Shown in pieces: positions 41,567 through 52,799 of a DNA stretch of 64,000 bases. Source of the DNA: Ectobius pallidus (Eukaryota; Arthropoda; Insecta; Blattodea; Ectobiidae); contig CAXKWD010000007.1 in assembly GCA_964059195.1 (NCBI GenBank), positions 154,055,269 to 154,119,268 of the forward strand, written 5' to 3'. Position numbers and translations under genes: made by a program. Numbering within the stretch: the stretch's first letter is position 1; the number at the start of each line of letters is the position of its first letter. The notes beneath the pieces were generated by a model. It saw only the letters and a program-made list of their open reading frames with translations, searched no databases and had not been told where the DNA came from.

Positions 41567-42374
41567 TCTCTCTATATATAAAAGGATTTGTCCTGACTGA
41601 CAGGAATCAACGTAGAGCCTAAACTATAACTGGTAGAGACTTGGAATTTTGACAGTGCCTTCGTTTCATAATGTAGGTGCTCACTAAGAAAGTATTTCGA
41701 AAAATTTTGACTTTAAATGCCAAAAATCAAATGTTTTTGAGAATATTTAATCCCTTTTTACACAGAATTATCAAATCCAAATCACAACAGTGTATTGTTG
41801 CCATTGGTCTCAAATGGGTTTGGAAATAAATGACACGTGACTTTGATAATTTAGAAAAGCTATCAATATAATAATGTTATAAATAAATATTAAAGAATGA
41901 AATCCACGAAAATAATGCAGTCACATAACTTTCTCTAGCCTGGAAATAGAGAAAACAGTACGAGGTAAGGTAATATGTTTTGGGAAGAGAAGTATGAAAG
42001 TGATATTGCATTTCTGTTTAATATCACCCCCAAAACGGTTTTATGGTAACATGAGAGTAAGAAATAAAAATTCTTTGCAACGATAATACAATTTTATATT
42101 ACCGGAATTTCTGTTTCTTCTTATTTGAACCCCTGCCAGGCTTGCTGTGTAATGTACAAGCGATGGGCTGCAAAATTCTGCATCCTCTATGAGCCATAAA
42201 AAGCTATATCAAGCGTTTTCTGAGGGAATAGTTTGAGTGTGATAAGTCGTTCTTCGTATTTCAAATTCTAAATACCTATACAATGACCTATAATTTGAAA
42301 ATCGAAAGTCCTCCATAAGATAATTTCCAATTACAAAATAATAAACCCGGGCGACGCCGGGCCTTTTAAGCTAG
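41567..42374 (+). mobile_element. Helitron family 1, complete copy
   Basis: TCTCTCTATATATAAAAGG after A; AAACCCGGGCGACGCCGGGC, CTTTTAAG, CTAG, then T (42371-42375). 808 bp, inserted in a hAT, which reads continuously without it. Confidence 0.9.
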
Positions 42375-42807
42375 TTATAATATATCTGCCTACATTTCGC
42401 ATCTTGCTAATTTTTTTCAGTATATTATTTTGTAAGATAAAAAATAGCATTGCGTTTTGTTATTTTGTCATTTTGTAACTTCATTGTCCCGGTAAAGGAA
42501 ATCTTAAGTTAACCGAAATCCCCGGTTTCTTTGGAAACAAATTTAAGACATACTTAAGAAGCTTACACTTGAAGTTTACTTGCTGTGTTTTCTCCAGCAA
42601 GATGCCGAAAGTAAAGTAGTCTATTCTAAAAATTGATTAATTGAAACACGTTCTTGTTGAGTTTATGGTGGAGTTGGAAAATGACAGTGGTAGTTCTAAA
42701 ACTAAGCAAAAAATATTCCTGTAGTTTTATGGTTCAGAGCCATGGAAATTTAAGTAAAAATAAAAGGAATTAATATATTTTGTCATTGTGTTTATTGTCC
42801 TTATTAA

Positions 42808-43672
42808 GGTGGGACATACAGCTTTCCATGCTGGCAAATAGGTGAAGATTCATTATTTTTCCCCCCAGCAATTAATTGTTCTGTAGCCTTTTGCAATCTG
42901 GCATGGTCTATACTGACTAGTTCTACAATTGCATACTATTATCATAATTAATTTAATTATTACAGTTAATGGGTAATTATCGTTACAAAAGGCAGTCAAA
43001 TTTTGTGCACTGATATGCCGTTTCCCTCATAACTCAAATATTTATTAACATATTGCAGTGAAATTTTGCATGCAAGTATGTTTGTTATTATTGAATAACA
43101 ATATCGAGAATTATTGATGTAACTTGAATAGTTTATTTTTTTAAATATATTTTTGATGTAAAAATTTCTAAAAAGATTAACAAGTGATGAATTATCTATT
43201 AAAACATATTTATACTACAGATAATCTAAACATCTTAGATTATGTTGTTCATATGAAATTTAGATATAGATAGAAAAAGGAATCACTCAGAAATATTGGT
43301 ATTTATGAAAATTATCAGGGAAACTGAACTTCAGTGCACAAAATTTGGCTGCCATTTTGTAATGATAATTACCCATTAACTGTAATAGTTAAATTAATTC
43401 TGAAAATAGTAGGCAGTTGTAGAACTGGTCAATATAGAGCATGCCAGATTGCAAGGCTACAGAACAACAATGGGTTCAAATAAGAAGAAACAGAAATTCC
43501 GAAACATAAAATTGTATTGTCTTTGCGGAATATTTTATTTCTCACTCTTATGATACCATACAACCGTTTCGGGGATGAAATTAAAAAGGTAATCTGACTT
43601 TCTATTCATTGCTGAGGAAAGTAATAATGAAACTTCACCTATTTTTCTGCATCGAAAGCTGTATGTCCCCCC
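42808..43672. mobile_element. TTAA-flanked fold-back element
   Basis: About 230-bp inverted arms: GGTGGGACATACAGCTTTCC on the left and its counterpart GCTGTATGTCCCCCC on the right, with TTAA immediately outside each (42804-42807, 43673-43676). TTAA targets occur in piggyBac and some Kolobok elements. The right arm is interrupted by a Helitron family 1 fragment (about 43468-43590: AAGAAGAAACAGAAATTCCG). A single arm lies at 5222-5480. Confidence 0.85.
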
Positions 43673-43850
43673 TTAAAGTGAAACTAAAAAAATTACCTAA
43701 AAACGGTAAAAGAAAACTAAAATGAAATATCTTAATTTGTTTAAAAACTAAAACAGAGTTTATAAAACCTAAAAATCCGGGCCCTATTTATAATATAAAC
43801 CAGTGTTATTTGTCTATATCTGAGGCACTGTTCAACGTTATTTCTCAATT

Positions 43851-44231
43851 AAGGTTGAGCATCGATGGCCGATGTTTTCATGTCGATGATCGATGTTTTC
43901 TACATCATTGGAAAACAACTGATGTTTTTGCTACATCGATGTTTCTCCCCGACGTCGATGTTAATATAATAAAAAAAAATTGATAGGCCTACATTGGTTG
44001 TAAGATATAATTTTATTTACAGGAGCCTAATTTCCCAAAAAGTCGATTTTTTACATCGATAGTTTTCATGGAAATATTTCAGTTTATTTATGGATTTTGC
44101 CTAATTTTCTGAAACCATGACATTTTAAAAATACATCGATGTTTTCCGTTAAAATTCATCCATGTTTTGAGGTCGATATTATAGTCACATCGATGGTTAC
44201 CGCCGATTTTAACATCGATGTTTCAACTATA
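43851..44231. repeat. CATCGATG-rich cluster
   Basis: At least eight CATCGATG or one-mismatch forms within 380 bp, in both orientations. Outer motifs AAGGTTGAGCATCGATG and CATCGATGTTTCAACTAT are inverted repeats, suggesting a MITE-like element with subterminal repeats. Target duplication not clear. Confidence 0.7.
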
Positions 44232-44865
44232 GCCACATTAAAAACATGGATGATTGAAACGTTAGGTAACGTGAAGTCTGTTTTATAGGCTTTTATAAAG
44301 GAACTGAAAATGAAACAACAATGACACTCAAACAGATGACAGTAGCGATATACTTCGATTATTGTACCAAGTAATCGCGTGATCGCATGTGTTATGTAGT
44401 TGACCTTAACGGACAGCTATCTTCATCTGTGGAAACAAACACGCAACGGTAAGCACATAATTGAGAAAATTAATGTTTCATGTTGGCTGCACATTGACAG
44501 ACTCCATCACACGACCACCTGGATCATTCCCGGTACTGCCACCATGTTCATTCCATTACTATGATTGAAACGCGGGGATTAACTTTTATTTCAGTAACCT
44601 TTCAAGTAATGATAGCTTCTATACCAGTTACTTTTATTGTATTATCTCTTGTTACTTTAGAATTTTGGTAAAAGAGAGCCATATTGACTTATACTAGAAT
44701 TTAAAATGAGATAACGGTAAAATTCAAAAACAGGTCGCGGGATAAACCAAATGTAAGGTGCATCGTCGCATGAGACATATCCCGCCCTAACCCACCCTCA
44801 GTGAAGCCCTTTCTTTTATACCACGATCTAGCGAATTCTTCGAAGATAAACAGGATGACAAACCG
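44232..44865. other. Gap, no recognised feature
   Basis: Nothing recognised apart from short sequence also found near 45160 (TTCTTTTATACCAC, ATCTAG.GAATTCTTC), which marks a local duplication with the next region. Confidence 0.4.
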
Positions 44866-44870
44866 TTGGG

Positions 44871-45004
44871 TACAAGGCACTTACTCTCGCATTTTTAATA
44901 TCTGGTACAAGGAGCACTCTCGAATTTTTAATATGTGGTACAAGGGGCACTCTCGCAGTTTTAATATTTGGTACAAGGGACACATTCGCATTTTTAATAT
45001 CTGG
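44871..45004. repeat. 33-bp minisatellite, four units
   Basis: Units begin GGTACAAGG and end TTTTTAATAT(C/G/T)T; the first is 35 bp, the next three 33 bp. Because 33 is a multiple of three, a 91-codon frame crosses it with a repeated IFNMWYKGHSR-like peptide; no sign that it is a gene. Confidence 0.9.
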
Positions 45005-45559
45005 TACGGTCGGGAGTGTCGGCGACAATATACAAGGATAGTTTGTCACCATGCTTCGCTGAGAAACAAAATGTGAATATCGAGTGTGCACCTTGTATTT
45101 GTCTTTCGCCAAGGTCGCATCTTCGGATGATTGTATCCCGCACGACCAACCCTAAATGGTTCACTTTCTTTTATACCACTATCTAGTGAATTCTTCTGTC
45201 CTCGTATTATGAAGAAACTCGTGATTGGACGTTGGAAGTGTGACGTCATACCGCTAGACAAGCGGTGACAGGCTGACAAACCTCGCAGGAGATATAATAT
45301 GGCACATTATCGAAACCTACAAACAATGTATAGTACATTATTCGAAAATGCAAGGACGCTTCGCTACGGCTACCGCCTCCGCTTCGCGCACTTAACTATG
45401 TGGTTAGTGTTATGCATTATTTAGACTACATGCAGAGGTGGGTACAAGGCACTTGCGACAATATACAAGGACAGTTGGTCACCCTGCTTCGCTCAGAAAC
45501 AAAACACATCACACAGTCCGTGCAAATGTGAATATCGAGAGGGCGGAGCTTAAGGTGCG

Positions 45560-46140
45560 ACTTATATTTGGATTTCGCCAAACTTTCTTATACGTGTCAT
45601 AAATTTCTATTTTTTCTCGTAGGCCTATATAGGATAATCGTAATAAAAGCAGTACTTACTCCAGTTGAGTTGTCATTCCTTTTTTGTTTTTATTTCACCG
45701 CTTTTGTTCATTTTATTTCACCACATATCCACGTCTCTGTCTATGGATGAACGACCTAGCTATCATGACTCCGTGGCAGTAAAACGTTTTTCATCCATTG
45801 AAGTTTTGTGTTAGTTATCTACTAATTGAAATATATCAGTATTATTTAATGTTATATGGTGAACATTATTAAGCCATATTTAGATAATTACACCATTTTT
45901 CAAATTTCCAAATAATAAATTATCTGTAGAAAGTAATAACCCCAAAACTCGCCAACGGAATCATCCAACATAACTTACAAATTGCACTGTCATAATACTA
46001 CTGCCAAAAGCAATATATTATATTAACGGTACTTCACCTGTTGCTAAGAATTTAAGAAAATTGAAACTAATTTTTCTTCTAATGTTACTTCTTCCACCAG
46101 TACCATTGATACAATACATAGAAGTAATTAGGTGCTTTGA
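45560..46140 (+). repeat. Repeat Y copy 1
   Basis: GAGTTGTCATTCCTTTTTTG, GACCTAGCTATCATGACTCC, TCATCCATTGAAGTTTTGTG and AACCCCAAAACTC..CAACGG match 48240-48730 in the same order. A TAGGCCTA at 45620-45627 is missing from the relative at 48192. Confidence 0.8.
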
Positions 46141-46149
46141 ATCTCCTAT

Positions 46150-46270
46150 GTTTCATGAAAATCTGATAAAGCATATTCGAGTTATCGCACTAACAGACAT
46201 ACAGGCGAATGTACAGACGGAGAGACACTTTGCCAATTCACATTCTGGCACTAATGTATCTGTGAACAAA
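46150..46270 (-). repeat. Repeat P fragment
   Basis: TTTCATGAAAATCTGATAAA, GAGTTATCGCAC, GACAGACA-like run and CATTCTGGCACT match the microsatellite-proximal end of P copies at 14900-15075 and 52000-52120. Confidence 0.6.
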
Positions 46271-46289
46271 ACTTGAATACTAAAATAAA

Positions 46290-47035
46290 ATTATATTTTT
46301 AAAAAAGTCAGTCAAGTTATATACATTTACAACGATTTTTAAAAATCATGCAACATAAATACTAGCATTTACTGATTATCTGTATGAATTCTATAAATGG
46401 AGATTGAAATAAGCTCAACGTCATAACGTCATATATATATAATTGCATAAAACTGCATTCAAACTAAATTCAAAATGCAGTTTTATCGGCCTAGTACTTT
46501 AAAGTCGTCTTCGCAATCTATAAACAAAATCCAGAGGGCATTGACAAGTCACACCAACTTTAACATGGATTTAAGCATATAACTGGTCATAAAACAACAA
46601 ATTTAAGCCAACATGTTTCTTTATGATAATGAGAAACTTTACCAGAGTTTTTTTGCAAACCAGGGTAGCCTATTTCATCATATAACAACAAATATAAGCC
46701 AACAACGTCAGGTTCACAAGAGAAACATTGCTTACTATGGATGCACCAGCATTTAATTGCAATATATCCCTTCTCATAGCCTACCGCTGCCGTGATGTTG
46801 CTGGCACCGGCTCCAATTCAATGTTTCTGGCTTGGATTGATATTTCCTCGGGATTATCATTCATATTTTCACAAGGTTTTCATAAATAATAGTTCGTATT
46901 AATTATTGTTTAAAAAAGCTACTCAAATGCATCTATGCCGCATTTCGTATTGGTACGTACGGTGCATTGTTGTTCCGCGATTCAGAAGGCTGTGTGAATG
47001 TGACGTTAACAAATGGCTGACTTCCTTACTCACTT
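46290..47035. other. Gap, no recognised feature
   Basis: A+T-rich; no open frame or terminal repeat recognised. Confidence 0.4.
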
Positions 47036-47039
47036 ACTC

Positions 47040-47515
47040 ACAGGCAATAGACAATTCCACAGCAAGCTAAAGGAATATTATCTACTTTATGGAACCCGAA
47101 GGTTCATTCCCGCGCTTACTTGAGTCCGCAATTCAATCCTATTCTGTGCTAACTCCAATCAAATCATCCCTAGAAAATCCTAATTCCCTTAAATCCTTTC
47201 TAAGATTGTCCTCCCACCTACGTCTAGGTCTTCCGCGTGGTCTTTTTCCTTCGGACCACCCAGTCTCCCCATGCGTGCAACATATCCAGCCCATTTCATC
47301 CTTCGCGATTTAATTACCCTTACCAGGCTATATCCGATGAAGAGTACAGGTCATGAAGCTCGTCGTTATGCTATTTTCTCCAGTCCCCATTTTCATCCCT
47401 CTTGGGCCCAAATATTTTTCTAATCACCCTGTTTTCGAACACTCTGAGACTATGTTCTTTCCGATCAGTAAGCGGCCATGTCTCACATCCATATAATACA
47501 ACCGGCAAGATAATA
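47040..47515 (-). pseudogene. LINE L1 (HVARMGEER type) reverse transcriptase tail
   Basis: Minus strand: GGACGCTTACTGATCGGAAA, then the FENRVIRKIFGP region, GATATAGCCTGGTAAGGGT, GGATGAAATGGGCTGGATAT, and the end AACCTTCGGGTTCCATAAAG at 47080-47100. Several frame breaks. It supplies the uninterrupted site for the insertion at 9365-9904 (GTTCTTTCCGATCAGTAAGC). Confidence 0.85.
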
Positions 47516-47630
47516 GTCTTATAAAATGGCTGACTAGCTTTCATTATAATTAATTATACGGTATTTTTGTCTCATTTCATAAAATTTAGAGAGCTTTTAC
47601 TAAAAAAATATTGTATGCACCATGTACGCA

Positions 47631-47882
47631 TATAGGCGTAACGAGGGGGGGTTTGGGGGTTTGAAACACCCCCCCCCCTTTGATTAAAAAAAGGAAAATT
47701 GTACAATTTTTTTAAGTCTGATTATAAATTACTTAATACAAGTAGGCCTATAAAGCGTGGGAAGCTTAAAACTCGTTATTGTGCATCTTAATTTTTAAAA
47801 TTTTCCGGGGGAGTACCCCCGGACCCCCCTTACCCCTCGGATGTTATAACCCCCCCATATGGTCGGCCTGGTTACGCCTATG
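47631..47882. mobile_element. 252-bp MITE with G/C homopolymer runs
   Basis: Inverted ends TATAGGCGTAACGAGG and complement of GGTTACGCCTATG; flanked by the 8-bp repeat TGTACGCA (47623-47630, 47883-47890). Inside: a seven-G run after the left end, a nine-to-ten-C run near 47672 and CCGGGGGAGTACCCCCGG (47803-47820), itself a palindrome. Superfamily unassigned. Confidence 0.8.
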
Positions 47883-48004
47883 TGTACGCAAAAAACTTTA
47901 TCGGACTCATCCAATATTTCAGCCTCGGCTTACGCCTCGGCCGCTATACGAGATTCGTGTGTTGTAAGAATAGAAGAACACCGTAATTTTATAATGCGTC
48001 TATT

Positions 48005-48770
48005 GTGTTCAAGACAAATAAATAATAATATCCGTTTAGATATTGGCTGCTGCCGGCGAAGGACACAGCATTGTTATTTTTCTTCAACCTATAAACATTT
48101 TGGCGAGAAAAGTGTAGAAACAGTGTTGTGTTTGTACTTTGGTAACATTTTCAGCTATTTTTTTTATACTTGTCGTTCATTTCTATTTAGCTCGTATATA
48201 AGATAATTTTAATTATGATTATTCCAATAGAAAAGCAATACTTACTACATTTGAGTTGTCATTCCTTTGTTATTTTATTTCACCGCTCTGAATATTTCAT
48301 TTTCCCCCCTTTGAGCATTTTATACCAACGATTTTGTTGATTTTATTTCACCACATATCGCGGTCTCTTGTCTATGGATGGTGAACCTAGCTATCATGAC
48401 TCCGTGGAAGTAAAACTTTTTTCATCCATTGAAATTTTGTGTTAGTTACCTACTAATTGAAATATATCAGTATTATTTAAAGTTATATGATGAATATTAT
48501 TGAGATATATTTAGATAACTGCACCATTTTTCAAATTTCCAAATAATAAATTGTCTGTAGAACGTATAACCCCAAAACTCTCCAACGGAATCATCCAACA
48601 TAACTTACAAATTGCACTGTCACAATACTATTGCCAAAAGCAATATAACCTCCGTTGAAAGTGGATACCTTTTGCTAAGAATTTAAAAAAAATTTGAAAC
48701 TAATTTTTATTCTAACGATACTTCTTCCACCAGTGCTACTGGTACTATACTCTGAATTCGACCCTGAAAT
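48005..48770 (+). repeat. Repeat Y copy 2, longer
   Basis: The first part (GATATTGGCTGCTGCCGGCG, AAACATTTTGGCGAGAAAA) recurs at 50040-50175; the second part (from 48240) recurs at 45650-46100. Together they suggest one long repeat of at least 750 bp with no recognised class. Confidence 0.8.
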
Positions 48771-48779
48771 TCCATGTCG

Positions 48780-50000
48780 AACTTCCAACGTAAATAGATG
48801 CTTGAAACAGGGTTGCCAGAGGCGGACGTACGACTATAGTCGTATACATAAGACTATTTCATAAATTTGTACGACATACGACGCAATCATGATTCGTACG
48901 CCTATTTGTACGACTATTTTTTACATAGCATTATATATTTATTAATCAATATACTGACGAATTTTAAATTTTGATATGTATCCAGCTTTTTGTTTTCTCA
49001 TGGTTTTTCTTGTAAGCATACTGCTAAATATGCTGAATAATTATTGTCAGCCAAAGCAGAGAACTTCTCTGCGGGGTGTACTGCTCATTAGAGGGGCAAG
49101 AGGAGTTGGGAGTGGAGGAGGAGGTGAGGGCTGCCATCACAGGTGGCTAGACGATTGCTTATTGGCTGTTAGCTCTTAATTGTTGCCACCGCACGTGGCA
49201 AGATTCTCTATTAACAAAGTAAGAAATGTCCGGCAGGTACTTCAGTTGCTTATCATTCCTTACGTGTAGTTTTATTTTAATATTTTGTTATTTATTTCAA
49301 GTGTGTATAATTACGTGATTTTCCTATGATTAGAGTATGCATGTGTTTCAGCCCAGGAGTTAGTAATGTCTGGTATAAATAAAAAGGGGAAAGGAGAATG
49401 TTTTCATAAGAGCTAGTGTAGTGTACTGTAATTTTAATAATAGCACGGCACGGTTCTGACTCGTAACGTAACGGTCACATTCCTCGCATTCCTCACAGAG
49501 AAGTTCTCTGCTTTGGAATACAGTACTCGCATTTACTGATTGCATAAATTCTATAAATATTGATTTTTTTATTTTCATTTCTTCCTATAACACTTACAGG
49601 TTGCCTTATGACAAAGGGTACCAAACATTGAAATATAGAAGGAAATAAACAAATATCAACTTAATACCATTGAACCCGACTATGTAACATAATAATGTTG
49701 CACTTCAATATAAGCAAACACAAGCAAAATAAATTAAATATATGGTCCATATGCATAAATATGGCCAAAGATCCTTTCAATGCTGACAAAGCAATGTCTT
49801 CCAGAATGTGTTTAGGAAGGCTAAACTTTTGGCAGACATTGGCCATTCTTTTTTACATGTTCTTTCACAAATATTCTACTGTCTTTTGTGTGTAATAGGC
49901 TACGTTTTTTTATCAATTGTGTGTGGTTTCCGTAATAGTATTAGTAGGCTTTAGTATTAATATTTAGTATTAGTATTGTAAGAATATTATGCAATTAGAT
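48780..50000. other. Gap, no recognised feature
   Basis: Includes GTACGACTAT / ATACGAC motifs (48827-48920) repeated several times and a G-rich stretch at 49091-49135. Open frames up to 72 codons without similarity. Confidence 0.4.
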
Positions 50001-50009
50001 AATGTGTCT

Positions 50010-50178
50010 GTTTTTTTTCCAAGACAAATAAATAAGTTATCGTTTTAGATATTGGCTGCTGCCGGCGAAGGACACAACTTTATTATATTTCTTTAGCCAA
50101 TAAACATTTTGGCGAGAAAAATGTAGAAACAAAGTTGTGTTTTTCCTTTGGTGACATTAACAGCTAAATTTTTTTTAT
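50010..50178 (+). repeat. Repeat Y copy 3, split by a mariner chimera
   Basis: Matches 48010-48170. It ends in TTTTTTTATA, where the mariner-type element at 50180 begins; 48160-48170 shows the empty TTTTTATAC site. Confidence 0.75.
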
Positions 50179-50179
50179 A

Positions 50180-50955
50180 CGAGGGTCGCCCAGAAAGTAA
50201 TGCACCACATTTTTTCTTCAACAATTATTTAATGAACACAATCAAACTTACACGCAAGAAAGAATGATGTTTCTTCTACACTCCCTATTTTTCCACGTCA
50301 TCTCCGTCCCGTTCTATGACCTTCCTCCAGCGTGACACTGGCGTGTATGGCCTGTCGGTACCACTCCTTATTCTGGTCATGAAGCCATTTCTGCACATTT
50401 CTGTCACAATCCTGGATAAGAACGCTTTCCCCTCAGCTTCAAAACGTTTCAGCAACTCAGAAGATTTTTTTTCTTTTCTGAGAGATTTGTGGTCCTACGT
50501 AAGACAGCGCGGAACCCATCGTGCACACACTTTTGAGTAATCAAGAGCACGGATGATAAAGCTATATCTAATTACAGATTGGTTTTTTTACGTAAAACAG
50601 TCTATCTAATACACCTCCTAGCAAGTCTCCTGCAGAAAATCGGCTAGGAGGTGTTTAAACAGTCACCCTAAAGCCCAGACCTCGCTCCCAGTGATTTCCA
50701 TCTTTTCCTAACCTAAAGAAATTACAAAGAATGACCGAGAGGCGGAGATGTTTGTCATACAATGGTTCAAATACCTGGCGGCAGACTTCTACGACACAGG
50801 TATTCAAAAGTTGGTGCCATGGTAAGACAAATGTTTCAATTTCGGTGGCTAATATGTTGAAAAATAGCTGTGTCCGATGCAATAAATATTTCCTTGAAAT
50901 TGTCTTTTGTCTCTTTAATCGGCCCCAGGGAAACTTACTTTATGGACGCGCCTCG
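50180..50955. mobile_element. Chimeric palindromic mariner element 3
   Basis: Left end CGAGGGTCGCCCAGAAAGTA (family of 1211-2619), right end complement CGAGGCGCGTCCATAAAGTA (family of 20245-20815); TA on each side (50178-50179, 50956-50957). The left half is the 3' end of one mariner on the minus strand, the right half the 3' end of a second mariner subfamily on the plus strand. Coding remnants: LPPA-type tail at 50286-50400 minus and VIQWFKYLAADFYDTGIQKL-type tail at 50750-50830 plus. Confidence 0.85.
50735..50830 (+). pseudogene. Mariner transposase C-terminal piece
   Basis: The frame reads FVIQWFKYLAADFYDTGIQK, LVPW and a stop. This is the end of a mariner transposase similar to 20590-20690. 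No catalytic residues are included. Confidence 0.7.
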
Positions 50956-50957
50956 TA

Positions 50958-51276
50958 TAATTTTTGTCATCGACGATCGTAAATATTAATATTTGACTTC
51001 CTGTCAAGGACAAACCCGCATTTTTATTTCCTTTAGAACTGATGGATGAACGAGGGAGTGGCACGATATCATTTCCAGAATGCTGGGTGTGAATTCTTTC
51101 CTGGAACAACACGAATTGTTTCATTAGTTTTTAATGTCACCACCAGACAGCGCCTCCAGCTGTCATTGTCACGGAGCTTCATTTTCGGCAAACGGCCGAG
51201 ACATCTGTTAAAAATATCAAATCTAGACCTACAGAAGTCATTTCCAAACCTGTCCAGAGATTTCTGAAATGGAATG
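50958..51276. other. Gap, no recognised feature
   Basis: No repeat termini; a 73-codon frame without similarity. Confidence 0.4.
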
Positions 51277-51284
51277 ATGTAAAT

Positions 51285-51510
51285 CAGCGTTTCTCAACCT
51301 ATGGTCCGCGGACCACCAATGGTCCGCAGACATGATTTAAAAATATCATAAAGCAAGTGGAAAGTAAAGAAGTAAAATTTTTTCACATATTTTGTGCCCA
51401 AATATTAAGAATATAGGCCTTCTTTTAAAAATGGGATGTAAAATTACGGGTCCGTAAAGTTTTTTAGACGATTTAGAGGTCCTCCGGTTCAAAAAGGTTG
51501 AGAAACGCTA
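51285..51510. mobile_element. hAT MITE (CAGCGTTTCTCAACC family), copy 1
   Basis: Ends CAGCGTTTCTCAACCTATGG and complement TAGCGTTTCTCAACCTTTTT; 8-bp duplication ATGTAAAT (51277-51284, 51511-51518). 226 bp. The CAG.G.TTCTCAACC terminus is typical of hAT elements. An inverted relative lies at 62794-63024. Confidence 0.93.
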
Positions 51511-51544
51511 ATGTAAATGATACAAACGTACGAAAATGTATCCG

Positions 51545-52125
51545 AGAATACAATAAAATCAGGTAAACTGATGTACCAAAGTGCCAGAATGCTTTTCTTT
51601 AATCAGTGATAATTGCAATTATGATATACAGAAGTTAATTTTTTAATCAACTTCTGAGTTAAGCTCTAGATCGGTTCATTAATAGGGCTTACGGAAGAAC
51701 AAAGGTCTAAAGTTTGATAAGCATATGTGAAGGATTATATGAGTAGTGTTATTTGTCAAAGCTACCTGTATTGCAACTTTCAAAGTCGTATTATATGAAC
51801 ACTGTAAAACAATAGGCCTATCTTGTCATGATAGCTGATTTGCATTTCATAAATTCTTTTTAATATATTACTATAAAATAAGCACTAAATTGGGCATTAC
51901 TCCGGTACCGGCCAACCGATTTGGTCCATACCGGCCAACCGATTTGGTCCATTATTAATAGGCTTCTTCCCACGTGAGTTATAAATGCGTATACCAAGTT
52001 TCATGAAAATCCGATGAAGCGTATTTGAGTTACAGCGCATACAGACTCACGGACAGACAGACGGACGGACAGACATTTTCCCGTCCCCCACACATTCTCA
52101 TAAAGAGCCATTCTGGCACTTAATA
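51545..52125 (-). repeat. Dispersed repeat family P, copy 3 (short)
   Basis: Contains one unit only, no GGCGCC palindrome and no SINE. A 24-bp tandem duplication of ACCGGCCAACCGATTTGGTCC lies at 51906-51950 (written here as a near-unit). A GACAGACG microsatellite at 52053-52075 and CATTCTGGCACTTAATA end it. Confidence 0.78.
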
Positions 52126-52129
52126 TGAA

Positions 52130-52795
52130 ATTAAAATCTTCTAAACGTTACAAAATTCGTACAGAAATATCAACTTCGAAATCCACCTACTTAATTTTCA
52201 TTCATAATGACTTAACCAGTTGGTTTATGACTTAGAAATATGACCCATGTTTTTAGAAAATATAGATTTTGTCACACAAATTTTGGATGGAAAATAATAA
52301 AATAGTCTATTGAGCGAAAAGTTTAGCCGATCTAAGAGTTCAGTAGAGCCTATCTGAATAAGTAGCCTATAACACAGAACAATTACTTAGGCAAGTTTAG
52401 TTCTTTCTAATGCATATATTTTTTTAAATAAATTTCACATTTGAAAATGCGCGTTCACAAAGGTATGTGCTTCCAATCATATTGATTTGAAGTCCAAAAT
52501 ATCTCAGGTAGGGAGACTTTGACCTGATAAAGATATTTCATTTTCAGTTCAGGTTTTGAAAAAATGTATCAGACTAGAAAATAGCCCATGGCGTTGCCAC
52601 GGTTAAAATGATGCTTAAATACGAAACTTACAGGTCTAGAATCCTGAAGGTACTGACAATACATTTACAAAAGTCAGCGCCGGCTTCGTCAATTTTTATT
52701 TAAAATATCTCATCATATAGGCTACTATCGCTTTTTCCTTTAGAATATAATTCGTTCCTACCAGTACGTAGATTTCAGAAATTAATTATATCGTA
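52130..52795. other. Gap, no recognised feature
   Basis: A+T-rich; no open frame or repeat recognised. Confidence 0.4.
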
Positions 52796-52799
52796 AGTT

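Larger units (their letters stand above)
41368..43786. mobile_element. Composite hAT element (TAGGGCCCGG family)
   Basis: Ends TAGGGCCGGGATTCTTAAG and complement of AAAACCTAAAAATCCGGGCC. It is a relative of 21485-22568 enlarged by a Helitron (41567-42374) and a TTAA fold-back (42808-43672). No matching flanking duplication was found, so an end may have been exchanged. Non-coding. Confidence 0.78.

Noticed and set aside
44801..45112. Overlapping 91- and 94-codon frames with repeated peptides
   Set aside because: Generated by a 33-bp minisatellite; open on both strands for the same reason.
51807..51814. TAGGCCTA in repeat P copy 3 as another clean GGCC gain
   Set aside because: The relatives at 14430 and 4300 read AATAGGCTATG and AATAGGCAGTG, so this site may be substitution and one-base change instead of insertion.
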